From contig NZ_JACIBU010000001.1 of NCBI RefSeq assembly GCF_014195485.1, positions 62,001 to 126,000 of the forward strand: 64,000 nucleotides of DNA. Direction: 5' to 3'. Positions within the stretch are counted from its first letter, which is position 1, and every line of letters begins with the position of its first letter. The notes below the pieces were generated by a model that was given only the letters and a program-made list of their open reading frames with translations, had not been told where the DNA came from and did no database searches. Source of the stretch: Modestobacter versicolor. Its GTDB lineage: Bacteria > Actinomycetota > Actinomycetes > Mycobacteriales > Geodermatophilaceae. Made by a program: the position numbers and the translations under genes. Shown piece after piece: positions 24,613 to 31,841 of this stretch.

Positions 24613-25584
24613 TCAGGCCTCGGGTGCGAAGGAGGCGTCGACGAGGTCGTCCGCGGTCGGGGCGGTGTCGATCAGCCCGAGCTCGACCATCGCGCCGGCG
24701 AGCGCTTCGACCTGGCCCTGGTACTCCTCGTTCAGGTCGGCGCGCAGCCAGAAGTTCTCCAGCGCCGACTCCAGCACCGCCTGGTCACCGCCGAACTCCT
24801 GGACCATCTCCGGCAGCCACTCGTCGATGTTGTCGGTCATGTACGCGGTGGTCGCGGCGTGCGTGTCGACGACCTTCTGCACCAGCTCGGGGTCGTCCTC
24901 GACCAGCGAGCCGGTGGTGACCAGGCCGATGTTCACCTTGCCGATGGGGGTGTCGTACGGGTCGGTGATCGCGTGGCCGCCGGCCGCCGTGGCCAGCGAG
25001 ACGGCGATCTCGGTGCCGAAGAAGGCGTCGATCGAGCCGCTGTTGAAGGCCGAGGCCATCTCCGGCGGCGGGACGGCGACCAGCTCGAGGCTGCTCGGGT
25101 CGACGTCGTTCTCGGCCAGGATCAGCCGCATCGCCACCTCGGGCGCGCTGCCCTGGATGTAGCCGACCTTCTTGCCGGCCAGGTCGGCGACGGTGTCGAT
25201 GTCGTCGCCGCCGATGAAGCCGGAGCCGCCGTCGGCCGCCGACGCCACGATCGTGAGGTCCCGGTCCTGGGAGATGCCGGAGATGGTCGCGGTGATGCCG
25301 GTGATCGCGAAGTCGACGGTGCCGGAGGAGACCGCGTCGGTCAGCGCCGGGGTGCTGTCCAGCGTGACGACCTCGAACTCCACGCCGTCCACCGCGTTCT
25401 CCTCGTAGAGGAACGGTGCGTAGAAGTGCGGCTGGCCGCGCAGGGTGCCGACGGTGACCGTCTGCGTCTCACCGCTGCCCGACGCCTCGGCCTCCGAGGA
25501 GTCGGAGCCGCAGGCGGCGAGGGAGAGGACGGTCGCGGCGACGGCGGTGCCGGCGATCGCGCGGCGGACGGCGGTGGGGCTCAA
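24613..25584 (-). CDS. ABC transporter substrate-binding lipoprotein (NMT1/SsuA-like)
   Basis: A 323-residue secreted lipoprotein: signal peptide with lipobox LSLAAC (Cys at about residue 25) and an NMT1/THI5/SsuA-type binding domain (VGTLRGQPHFYAPFLYEE, DFAITGITATISGI, KKVGYIQGS). The start is TTG at 25584, supported by GAGGAGAA just upstream. It is the first gene of the importer operon. Homologues bind nitrate, sulfonates, pyrimidine precursors or riboflavin; the ligand here cannot be read from sequence, but the divergent cytosine deaminase points to a nucleobase-like compound. Confidence 0.9.
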   Translation of the reverse strand: MSPTAVRRAIAGTAVAATVLSLAACGSDSSEAEASGSGETQTVTVGTLRGQPHFYAPFLYEENAVDGVEFEVVTLDSTPALTDAVSSGTVDFAITGITATISGISQDRDLTIVASAADGGSGFIGGDDIDTVADLAGKKVGYIQGSAPEVAMRLILAENDVDPSSLELVAVPPPEMASAFNSGSIDAFFGTEIAVSLATAAGGHAITDPYDTPIGKVNIGLVTTGSLVEDDPELVQKVVDTHAATTAYMTDNIDEWLPEMVQEFGGDQAVLESALENFWLRADLNEEYQGQVEALAGAMVELGLIDTAPTADDLVDASFAPEA

Positions 25585-25671
25585 CGGTTCTCCTCGGGGC
25601 AGCGGTGTGGCGCGCTGGGTGTCGCCGGGGAGGACTCAACAGACCGCCTGGGTGCCGTCCGTGTCCGCGCT

Positions 25672-25703
25672 GTAACGAGCCCGTGAAGTGACCTCGCCGT
25701 GAC
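25672..25703. promoter_or_regulatory. GTnAC-type direct repeats between importer and cytosine deaminase
   Basis: The divergent gap contains GTAAC (25672-25676), GTGAA (25683-25687), GTGAC (25688-25692) and GTGAC (25699-25703). Spacings of six bases recall parts of the actinobacterial GlnR box (GTnAC-n6-GaAAc), though the full consensus is not met. Weak evidence for nitrogen control. Confidence 0.3.
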
Positions 25704-25776
25704 CTGCCTGCCCCGGCGACCGGGCCTGCCGCACCCCTACCGTCGGGCCCGAGCCCGTCCACCTCCTGGAGGTCCC

Positions 25777-26238
25777 GTGTCCGGATCCGTCCACCAGTCC
25801 GCCGAGCAGCTCGCGCACGCCCTGGCCGAGGCCCGCCGCGGCCGGGACGAGGGCGGGGTGCCCATCGGAGCCGCGCTGGTCGTCGACGGGGAGGTGATCG
25901 CGGTCGGGCGCAACCGCCGGGTGCAGCAGAACAGCGCGATCCGGCACGGCGAGACCGACTGCCTGGAGCAGGCCGGGCGGTTGCCGGCGTCGGTCTACGC
26001 GCGGGCCACGATGGTGACCACGTTGTCCCCGTGCGACATGTGCACCGGCGCGATCCTGCTGTACAAGATCCCGCGGGTGGTGATCGGGGAGAACCGCACG
26101 TTCTACGGCGGGGAGGACCTGCTGCGCGCCCGCGGGGTGGACGTCGTGGTGCTCGACGACGCCGAGTGCATCGAGCTGATGACGGACTTCATCGCCCGTG
26201 AGCCGGGCCTGTGGAACGAGGACATCGGCGAACAGTGA
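25777..26238 (+). CDS. Cytosine deaminase, fungal FCY1-like
   Basis: A 153-residue zinc deaminase of the CDA fold: HGETDCLEQ (HxE, zinc His and proton-shuttle Glu) and TTLSPCDMCTGAILLYKIPRVV (PCxxC zinc ligands). The C-terminal VVVLDDAECIELMTDFI ... WNEDIGE closely matches yeast cytosine deaminase, which differs from the TIM-barrel CodA of most bacteria. It converts cytosine to uracil with ammonia release. GTG 25777 follows CTGGAGGT. It is divergent from a NitT/TauT-type importer, suggesting a salvage unit. Confidence 0.88.
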   Translation: MSGSVHQSAEQLAHALAEARRGRDEGGVPIGAALVVDGEVIAVGRNRRVQQNSAIRHGETDCLEQAGRLPASVYARATMVTTLSPCDMCTGAILLYKIPRVVIGENRTFYGGEDLLRARGVDVVVLDDAECIELMTDFIAREPGLWNEDIGEQ

Positions 26239-26265
26239 GCCGCTCGGCGCCGGTGGGCCGACAGC

Positions 26266-26829
26266 TCATCCGATGGACCCCGGGTGCCGGGAGCCGGCCG
26301 GACGGATCAGGACCGGCCCGACGGCGGAGCCTGACGCGTCCAGGCCGGTGACCTGCGGCGGCTGCCGCGTCCAGACGACGACCGCGCAGCCGTGGGCGGC
26401 GACCGGCAGGAACCGGGCGTCGACGCGCAGGGCGGTCACCTCCTCGGCCACGCGCAGCTCCGCCCACCAGATCCAGCCGCTCCGTCGCCTGCGCAGCCAG
26501 CTGCCCGACGTGCGTGCGGTCCCACCGCCGCTGGAGCTCACCGCCGGACTGCCCAGGTCGACCAGTCGTGGCCGGCCCCGCGTCGCGCCGTCCCCGGGCC
26601 CACCGCCGCCGCCGAGGGTCGACCAGACGCCGTCGACCAGCTCGAGGGTGTGGACGTCGAGCTCCGGGACCCCGCTGACGCCGCGGCGCAGGAACATCGT
26701 GGCGGCGACGTCGCCGTCCCGGTCCACGGCCAGCGGCAGGTGCCGCACGCGACGGCTCAGCCGTGCCGCGCCGGCCGGCGGCGCGCCCTCGAGCAGCCGC
26801 ACGCTCTCGACCAGGGCGTCGTAGCTCAC
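26266..26829 (-). CDS. Hypothetical protein
   Basis: A 187-residue protein with no signal peptide or membrane helix. The sequence is beta-rich (VDRDGDVAATMFLRRGVSGVPELDVHTLELVDGVW ... LRVDARFLPVAAHGCAVVVWTR) with a Gly-rich middle. GTG 26829 lies 10 bp after the upstream gene's stop, so the two probably form an operon. No family recognised. Confidence 0.65.
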   Translation of the reverse strand: MSYDALVESVRLLEGAPPAGAARLSRRVRHLPLAVDRDGDVAATMFLRRGVSGVPELDVHTLELVDGVWSTLGGGGGPGDGATRGRPRLVDLGSPAVSSSGGGTARTSGSWLRRRRSGWIWWAELRVAEEVTALRVDARFLPVAAHGCAVVVWTRQPPQVTGLDASGSAVGPVLIRPAGSRHPGSIG

Positions 26830-26839
26830 GCCGCCGACG

Positions 26840-27541
26840 CTACGGCTGCGGCCGGTGCTCGGGCGGGAGGTCGGTCGGGCGCTGCTTGCGCTCGTCCTGG
26901 GCGCGCCGCCGCCGCACCTCGGCCCGGGCCACGGCCAACGCCACCAGCACCGGGACGACGTACTTGGCCTTGTCCAGCAGCTCCCGCAGCCAGGCCGGCA
27001 GCTCGGGCAGGTCCCAGTCGGGCAGCGGGATGGAGATGTCCGGCCACGGGATCGACGGCAGGTCCCAGTCCGGCCACGGGATGCTCGGCCAGGGGATGTC
27101 GATCCGGGACAGCAGCCAGATGCCCAGGATCGGCAGCACCACGCCGAGCACGGCGGCCCCGGTGCGCCGGGCGGCGTGCAGGTTGGGGTGCTCCCGGATC
27201 CACGCCTCCCGGACGGCGGCCTTCGAGCCGGGCTCGGGGTCGAAGTCGGTGCCGCCGAGGCCGGTCTGCGCGACGGCGACCGCTTGGGCGCCGGGTGGGT
27301 ACCAGGTGACCCGGCGGGCGGGGCCGGTGAACGTGGGCAGCCGGACGCCGACAGCGCCGTGCTCGCCGCCGTCCAGGACGACCTTCTCGTCGCTGGTCGT
27401 CTTGGTCGCGGCCTCGGTGCCGTCGACCGACCAGGTGAGCCGGCGGCGGAGGCCGACCTCGGCGATCTCGACCAGGTGCTCGTGCCCGTCAGAGGTCAGC
27501 AGCCAGCGCTCGGGCTGCTTCCCCGCGCTGGCCGGCGTCAC
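26840..27541 (-). CDS. Membrane-anchored protein with tryptophan/proline repeat, unknown
   Basis: A 233-residue protein. Residues 1-115 form a soluble beta-rich N-terminal region. A transmembrane helix (about 130-148, AAVLGVVLPILGIWLLS) leads into an unusual repetitive stretch of IPWPSIPWPDWDLP and ISIPLPDWDLPELP, then a second hydrophobic segment (YVVPVLVALAVA) and a basic tail. GTG 27541 has no ribosome-binding site, but TAGTAT lies 7 nt upstream, so the message is probably leaderless. It is divergent from a TetR regulator only 40 bp away. Function unknown. Confidence 0.7.
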   Translation of the reverse strand: MTPASAGKQPERWLLTSDGHEHLVEIAEVGLRRRLTWSVDGTEAATKTTSDEKVVLDGGEHGAVGVRLPTFTGPARRVTWYPPGAQAVAVAQTGLGGTDFDPEPGSKAAVREAWIREHPNLHAARRTGAAVLGVVLPILGIWLLSRIDIPWPSIPWPDWDLPSIPWPDISIPLPDWDLPELPAWLRELLDKAKYVVPVLVALAVARAEVRRRRAQDERKQRPTDLPPEHRPQP

Positions 27542-27581
27542 GGCGTGAATACTAGAGCGGTCACTCCAGGAAAGGGAGTCC

Positions 27582-28184
27582 GTGGCCCGCACGATCGACC
27601 CGGCCCGGCACGAGGCGCGGCGGATGGTGATCATCGACGCCGCGCTCACCCGGTTCGCCGCCGACGGCTTCGACCGGGCGACGACCGCGGCCATCTGCCG
27701 CACCGCCGGGATCGGCTCGGGGACGTTCTTCCACTACTTCCCGACGAAGCTCGACGTCCTGCTGGCGATCCTCGAGCTGGGCACCGCGGAGACCGCCGCC
27801 TGGTTCGCCGCGCAACAGGGGCGCGCGGACGCCGGCGGGGTGCTCGGCGACTACGTCGTCCACGCCGCGACCGAGTACGCCGACCCCCGGGTGGCCGGGT
27901 TCGTGAAGGCGGTCGGTGCGGTGATGAACGACGAGCGGGTCGCCGCCGCACTCGCCCGCGACGAGGCCGTGGTCGCCGACGGGCTGCTGCCCTGGGTGCG
28001 GGCGGCGCAGGCCGCGGGGGAGGTGCGGTCCGACGTCGAGCCCGCGCGGTTGTGCGCGTGGGTGCTCGTCGTGCTCGACGGCTTCCTCGGCCGGCTCGCC
28101 GGGGAGACGGGCTTCGACGCTGCCGCCGAGCAGGACATGCTGATCGACACCGTGCAGCGGCTGCTGGCGGTCAGGAGCGGATGA
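27582..28184 (+). CDS. TetR-family transcriptional regulator
   Basis: A 200-residue repressor: N-terminal HTH (residues about 10-55, RRMVIIDAALTRFAADGFDRATTAAICRTAGIGSGTFFHYFPTK) and an all-helical ligand-binding domain. GTG start with AGGAAAGGGAG upstream. The 40-bp gap to the divergent membrane-protein gene contains TAGAGCGGTCACTC, a plausible TetR operator. Its 3' end overlaps by 14 bp the convergent gene of the selenoprotein operon. Confidence 0.9.
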   Translation: MARTIDPARHEARRMVIIDAALTRFAADGFDRATTAAICRTAGIGSGTFFHYFPTKLDVLLAILELGTAETAAWFAAQQGRADAGGVLGDYVVHAATEYADPRVAGFVKAVGAVMNDERVAAALARDEAVVADGLLPWVRAAQAAGEVRSDVEPARLCAWVLVVLDGFLGRLAGETGFDAAAEQDMLIDTVQRLLAVRSG

Positions 28185-29259
28185 CCGCGGTGCCGATCGT
28201 CTTGGTCGGGAAGCCGAGCGTCTGCACGACCGTGGAGATCCCGGCGTTGGCCGCGCCGGCCACCACCACGATCACGTCGTCCGGGGTGCGCAGCGACGTC
28301 ACGAGCTCGTCGTCCGGGACCTGACCGATGTCCGAGGCCGCCGCCTCGTCGAAGGCTCCGCCGCCGGGCGCGTTCTGGAAGACCGCCGTCGACTCACCGC
28401 GCCCTGCGGCGCGCAGCTGACCCGCCGTCCGCCCGCTGTGCTCGGCCAGGTACTCGCGGACGTCCTGCTTGGACATGCCGTGCGAGGCCAGCAGCTGGGC
28501 GTGCTCGGGCCCGATGACGACGCCGACCCGGCGGAACCGGCGGGTCATCGACCCGATGCGGCCGCAGGTGTCGGCGAGGTCGTTGAGGATCGACCGCGGG
28601 TCACCGGTGTTGCGGTTGTCGATGTGCTCGGTGCTGCGGGTGTGCAGCGCCGACACGGTGCTCACCCCGGCGTCGTGCCCGAGGGTCACCGACAACGGCT
28701 CCCACGGGCTCAGCTCCTCGTTCTCCGCGATGCACATGGAGAACTTGCCGGGGAACCCCTGGGTGGCCTGGTCGAGCTCGTGCGGGCGGACCCCGTAGGC
28801 GTTCATGATGATCAGCCGCATCGCCCGGCCGACCGTGGCGTTGGCCCGGAAGCCGGGCCCGAACACGTTGCCCGCGGAGTTGAAGCCGAGCGGGCCGCGC
28901 ACCGGGCCGTTGACGATCAGCAGCGGACCGCCGCCGGTGGTGCTCTGCCAGCCGCCGAGGCCCGGCCAGCCCTCGTCGACGGTGGCCTCGAGCGCGGCCA
29001 GCACAACCGGGAAGTGCTCGGGCTTGCAGCCGGCCATCGCGGCGTTGATCGCCGCGGCCTGCACGGTGCAGCCGCGCTTGACCTGCTTCATCGTCCAGAT
29101 GACCTCGGACGGCGAGCGGTCGGTGTGCTCGAGGAAGCGGTCGACCAGGCTCGGGATCGGCGGGACGACGGGCAGCCCGTCGGTCCAGCCGTTCTCGTAG
29201 CACTCCTCGATCGCGGCGATCAGGTCCTCAGGGCGGTACGCGGTCTGCTGCTCGGTCAC
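28171..29259 (-). CDS. Conserved protein paired with UGSC selenoprotein, function unknown
   Basis: A 362-residue soluble protein starting MTEQQTAYRPEDLIAAIEECYENGWTDGLPVVPP. It has several conserved-looking glycine and cysteine positions (KRGCTVQAAAINAAMAGCKPEHFPV, GFNSAGNVFGPGFRANATVGRAMRLI, GKFSMCIAENEELSPW). Its ATG overlaps the stop of the UGSC-family gene by 4 nt, so the pair is translated as a unit; related proteins are known to sit beside or be fused to UGSC proteins. A redox or thiol-linked role is likely by association only. No cofactor motif is recognised. Confidence 0.8.
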   Translation of the reverse strand: MTEQQTAYRPEDLIAAIEECYENGWTDGLPVVPPIPSLVDRFLEHTDRSPSEVIWTMKQVKRGCTVQAAAINAAMAGCKPEHFPVVLAALEATVDEGWPGLGGWQSTTGGGPLLIVNGPVRGPLGFNSAGNVFGPGFRANATVGRAMRLIIMNAYGVRPHELDQATQGFPGKFSMCIAENEELSPWEPLSVTLGHDAGVSTVSALHTRSTEHIDNRNTGDPRSILNDLADTCGRIGSMTRRFRRVGVVIGPEHAQLLASHGMSKQDVREYLAEHSGRTAGQLRAAGRGESTAVFQNAPGGGAFDEAAASDIGQVPDDELVTSLRTPDDVIVVVAGAANAGISTVVQTLGFPTKTIGTAVIRS

Positions 29260-29789
29260 GGGGCCTCTCCACGCAGGATGGCCATCACCTGGGGTGCGGC
29301 GATCTTCGCGACCGCGGCGATGCCCTCGGCGTCCAGGCTGCTCACCGGGTGGGGGACGACGGCGTACCGGTAGTCCGGTGCGCCCTGGATGACCGCCATG
29401 GCGTCGGCGCTCATCTTCAGTGCGTCGGTGCAGATCGCTGCCGACGGGACTCCGCGCTTCTCCATCAGGATGACGTCGGCCACACTGGCCGCGCTGCAGC
29501 TGCCCTAATCACCGACCGCTTCGAGGACGAGGTCGCACTCCTTCGCGATGGCGTCGAGCACCGCGTCGTCGGCGGGCCAGGTGGCGGGGACCGTCTTCCA
29601 GGTCACCGAGGACGGCGCCAGTTCAGGCTCGACGATCGCGAAGACCGCCTCGAGCAGCTCGCGGGCGTTGTGCTTGCCGTTGTCCATCAGCACGATCCGC
29701 TTGCCGCGCAGGTCGGCCGGCCGCTCGGCGAGCAGCACCGCCGCACCCTCGGCCTGCACGGTGGGGTCCAGCATCTCGAAGACGGGCAT
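29256..29789 (-). CDS. UGSC-family selenoprotein with selenocysteine encoded by TAG
   Basis: Reading from ATG 29789 (AGGGAG upstream), the frame runs 94 codons to VLEAVGD, meets TAG at 29507-29505, and continues in the same frame as GSCSAASVADVILMEKRG to TGA at 29256. The stop falls exactly on the U of the U-G-S-C motif that names this (seleno)protein family, so codon 95 is read as selenocysteine; total 177 residues. A SECIS-like hairpin follows 13 nt later. UAG-directed selenocysteine has been shown in Geodermatophilus and Blastococcus (Mukai and colleagues, 2016). The U-x-x-C pair suggests a thiol/selenol redox role; the reaction is unknown. The downstream gene overlaps by 4 nt. Confidence 0.9.
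29477..29491 (-). promoter_or_regulatory. Bacterial SECIS-like hairpin downstream of the TAG codon
   Basis: In the mRNA, CGGCC-AGUGU-GGCCG forms a perfect 5-bp stem with a 5-nt loop, occupying nt 14-28 after the UAG. The loop GU falls at +20/+21, the same distance as the SelB-contacting GU of the E. coli fdhF SECIS. A lower stem (G13-C30, C12-G31) is possible with a bulged A. Confidence 0.75.
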
Positions 29790-29876
29790 GTCCGCTCCCT
29801 CGCTCGGTGACCCGAGTCACGCTACGTCGCCGGGGCTCGCTGCGCGGGGCGTCGTCCGGAGGGCGGAAGGGTCGTC

Positions 29877-31115
29877 TCAGGCCGGGACGAGTTCGCGGTC
29901 TGCGGTCTTCGGCTTCGAGGTCGCGTGCGCGATGCCGGCGGCGACGATGAGCGCGGCGGTGACGGCGGGGAGCGTCATGGCGGTGGTCGCGCCGAGGGAG
30001 TCGACGACGGCGCCGGTGACCGCGGAGGAGACGGCTTGGCCGACGACGACCGCGGAGCCGAGCATCGTCATGGTGGTCGCCGAGCGGCCGGCCGGGCTGA
30101 GCTGGGCGGCGAGGCTGTACTGGCTGACCAGGGTGGGGCCGATGCCGCAGCCGAGCACCGCCAGCGCGATGACGATGGTCAGCTCGTCGCGGGCGGTGGC
30201 GTAGGCGAGGGCGGCGGCGAGCATCAGCGTCGCAAAGGTGAGCCAGCGTGCCCGAAAGCTGAACCGGGCCGGGAACGCGGCGGAGCCCAGCGCCAGTGCG
30301 GCCGAGCCGATGCCCATGACGCCGTAGAGGAGGCCAGCCCGGTCGCCGTCGCCGTCCGCGGCAAGGAAGCCGGTGAGCGAGGTGAGGGTGGCGCCGAAGA
30401 AGAGGCCGATGCCCAGTGCGCCGGCGACGACGGTGAGCAGCTTCGCGGAGGCGAGTTCCCGTGCCGGCGCCTGTTGCCGGCTGTTCTTCGTGCCGGGTTG
30501 CAGCCGGCCGGTGGGGTGCAGGGCGAACCGGGTGACGAAGACGAGGGTCAGCGCGGCGGCGCCAACGATGGCGAGCCAGGGAGCGATGGCGGTGGCCAGG
30601 ATGCCGACGAGGAAGGGGCCGACGATGAAGACGGTCTCGTCGGCGGCGGACTCGTAGGCCATGGTCGAGCTGAGGACGCGCTCGCGCTCGGAAACGCGGA
30701 TCTTGCGCGTGATGATGGCGACCAGGCGGGTGCGCGACATCGGGGCGATCTGTGGTGCGGAGGCGCCGATCAGCACGGACATCGCGAGGAGTGCGAGGTC
30801 AGGCGCTGCGCTCTGGACGACGAGGATGAAGGCGGCGAGCAGGGCGGCGTTGATGAGGCCGACCGGGACGAGCACCCGGCGCTGGCCGAGCCGGTCGGCG
30901 GCCGCGCCGAGGAGCGGGCCGGCGAGGGCGGTGCCGATGCCGGCGGCGGCGGAGTTCAGGCCGCCGAGGGTGACCGAGCCGCGCTCGGCGACGACGAGGG
31001 TGAGGACGCCGACGGTCATCATCGCGAAGGGGAGCCGGGCGATGAAGGCGAGCGGGAAGTAGGAGAGCCCGGCGTGCCGGATGAGCTCGGAGCTGGCGGA
31101 GCGCGTGTGGAACAT
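29877..31115 (-). CDS. MFS transporter
   Basis: A 412-residue protein with about 12 hydrophobic helices and the MFS loop 2-3 signature GAAADRLGQRRVLVP. Basic and charged loops alternate as expected (SRTRLVAIITRKIRVSERERV between helices 4 and 5). ATG 31115 has AGAGG upstream; an in-frame extension to 31172 lacks support. It lies at the left border of the accessory island. Probably a drug or metabolite exporter; substrate unknown. Confidence 0.88.
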   Translation of the reverse strand: MFHTRSASSELIRHAGLSYFPLAFIARLPFAMMTVGVLTLVVAERGSVTLGGLNSAAAGIGTALAGPLLGAAADRLGQRRVLVPVGLINAALLAAFILVVQSAAPDLALLAMSVLIGASAPQIAPMSRTRLVAIITRKIRVSERERVLSSTMAYESAADETVFIVGPFLVGILATAIAPWLAIVGAAALTLVFVTRFALHPTGRLQPGTKNSRQQAPARELASAKLLTVVAGALGIGLFFGATLTSLTGFLAADGDGDRAGLLYGVMGIGSAALALGSAAFPARFSFRARWLTFATLMLAAALAYATARDELTIVIALAVLGCGIGPTLVSQYSLAAQLSPAGRSATTMTMLGSAVVVGQAVSSAVTGAVVDSLGATTAMTLPAVTAALIVAAGIAHATSKPKTADRELVPA

Positions 31116-31742
31116 GACCTCTGCTGGCGCATCAGGCGTGCCGCCTTGCTTCCTCAGCAGGTAGTTGCACACGGACTAGTTCGGACGTAACACCACCGTA
31201 ACTGATGCCGTCGTGTCGCACTCAGGCCAGGACGATGGAAGTGCGTTGCCCCGCCGATCGCAGGAGGACAGGCAGGGCTCCGGCACGTAGCGGTGAGCCG
31301 ACTCAGCGCTGCTCGCCACCTCCGCTTAAAGAGCCGTTTAGGAAGACGGAGAAAGTCCACTCGGAGTTGCTGCCATTCTATGCAATCCAGGGCCGGGCGC
31401 CGGTTGTGTCGGGTATTGACAGTCGGGTGCCATCAGTGTGCCGAATCGCAAGGCATGCAAGTCGAGAATCAGCAGAAGGGCTTCGTCTCCAGGGCCATGT
31501 TTACGCAGTCTGCTGGGGCGGCCGCGGGGCGGGCGCTGTCTTCCTTACCCTCTACATCGTGGTTGACCGAGCGTGAGGAAGGGCCAATTTTCGGATGCTG
31601 ACGCCCGTATCAAATAGCGCGCGCGTAGCCTGCCTGTCGCAGCGTATAGCAGATCACTTGATGCCGAAATGGACCCAGCGCACAGGAGCTGGTCCATGGA
31701 GGTGTGGGACCGGGTGGGCGGCGTCGATGGCCGTCACTGAAT
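31116..31742. other. Non-coding border of accessory island
   Basis: About 630 bp with no convincing gene, no tRNA and no integrase remnant. Base composition is visibly less GC-biased than to the left, marking the start of the island. Several short open frames exist but lack codon bias and ribosome-binding sites. Confidence 0.5.
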
Positions 31743-31776
31743 TCGTGCCGCCTCCGCGCAGGCAGAGGCGGCACGA
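31743..31776. terminator. Terminator hairpin downstream of GmrSD-like gene
   Basis: 12-bp arms TCGTGCCGCCTC / GAGGCGGCACGA with a 10-nt loop, about 65 bp beyond the GmrSD-like stop on the minus strand. Confidence 0.6.
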
Positions 31777-31841
31777 GACTCTGTTCCGGTCCGCTGCCGC
31801 GCGATGGGGCCGGCAGGATGTATGGGTCGGGCCTCAACACG

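Noticed and set aside
29505-29789. Reading the UGSC gene as two short genes or a nonsense pseudogene
   Set aside because: The stop is exactly at the family's U position, is followed by a SECIS-like hairpin, and the downstream half stays in frame with intact codon bias. Programmed UAG recoding explains all of this.
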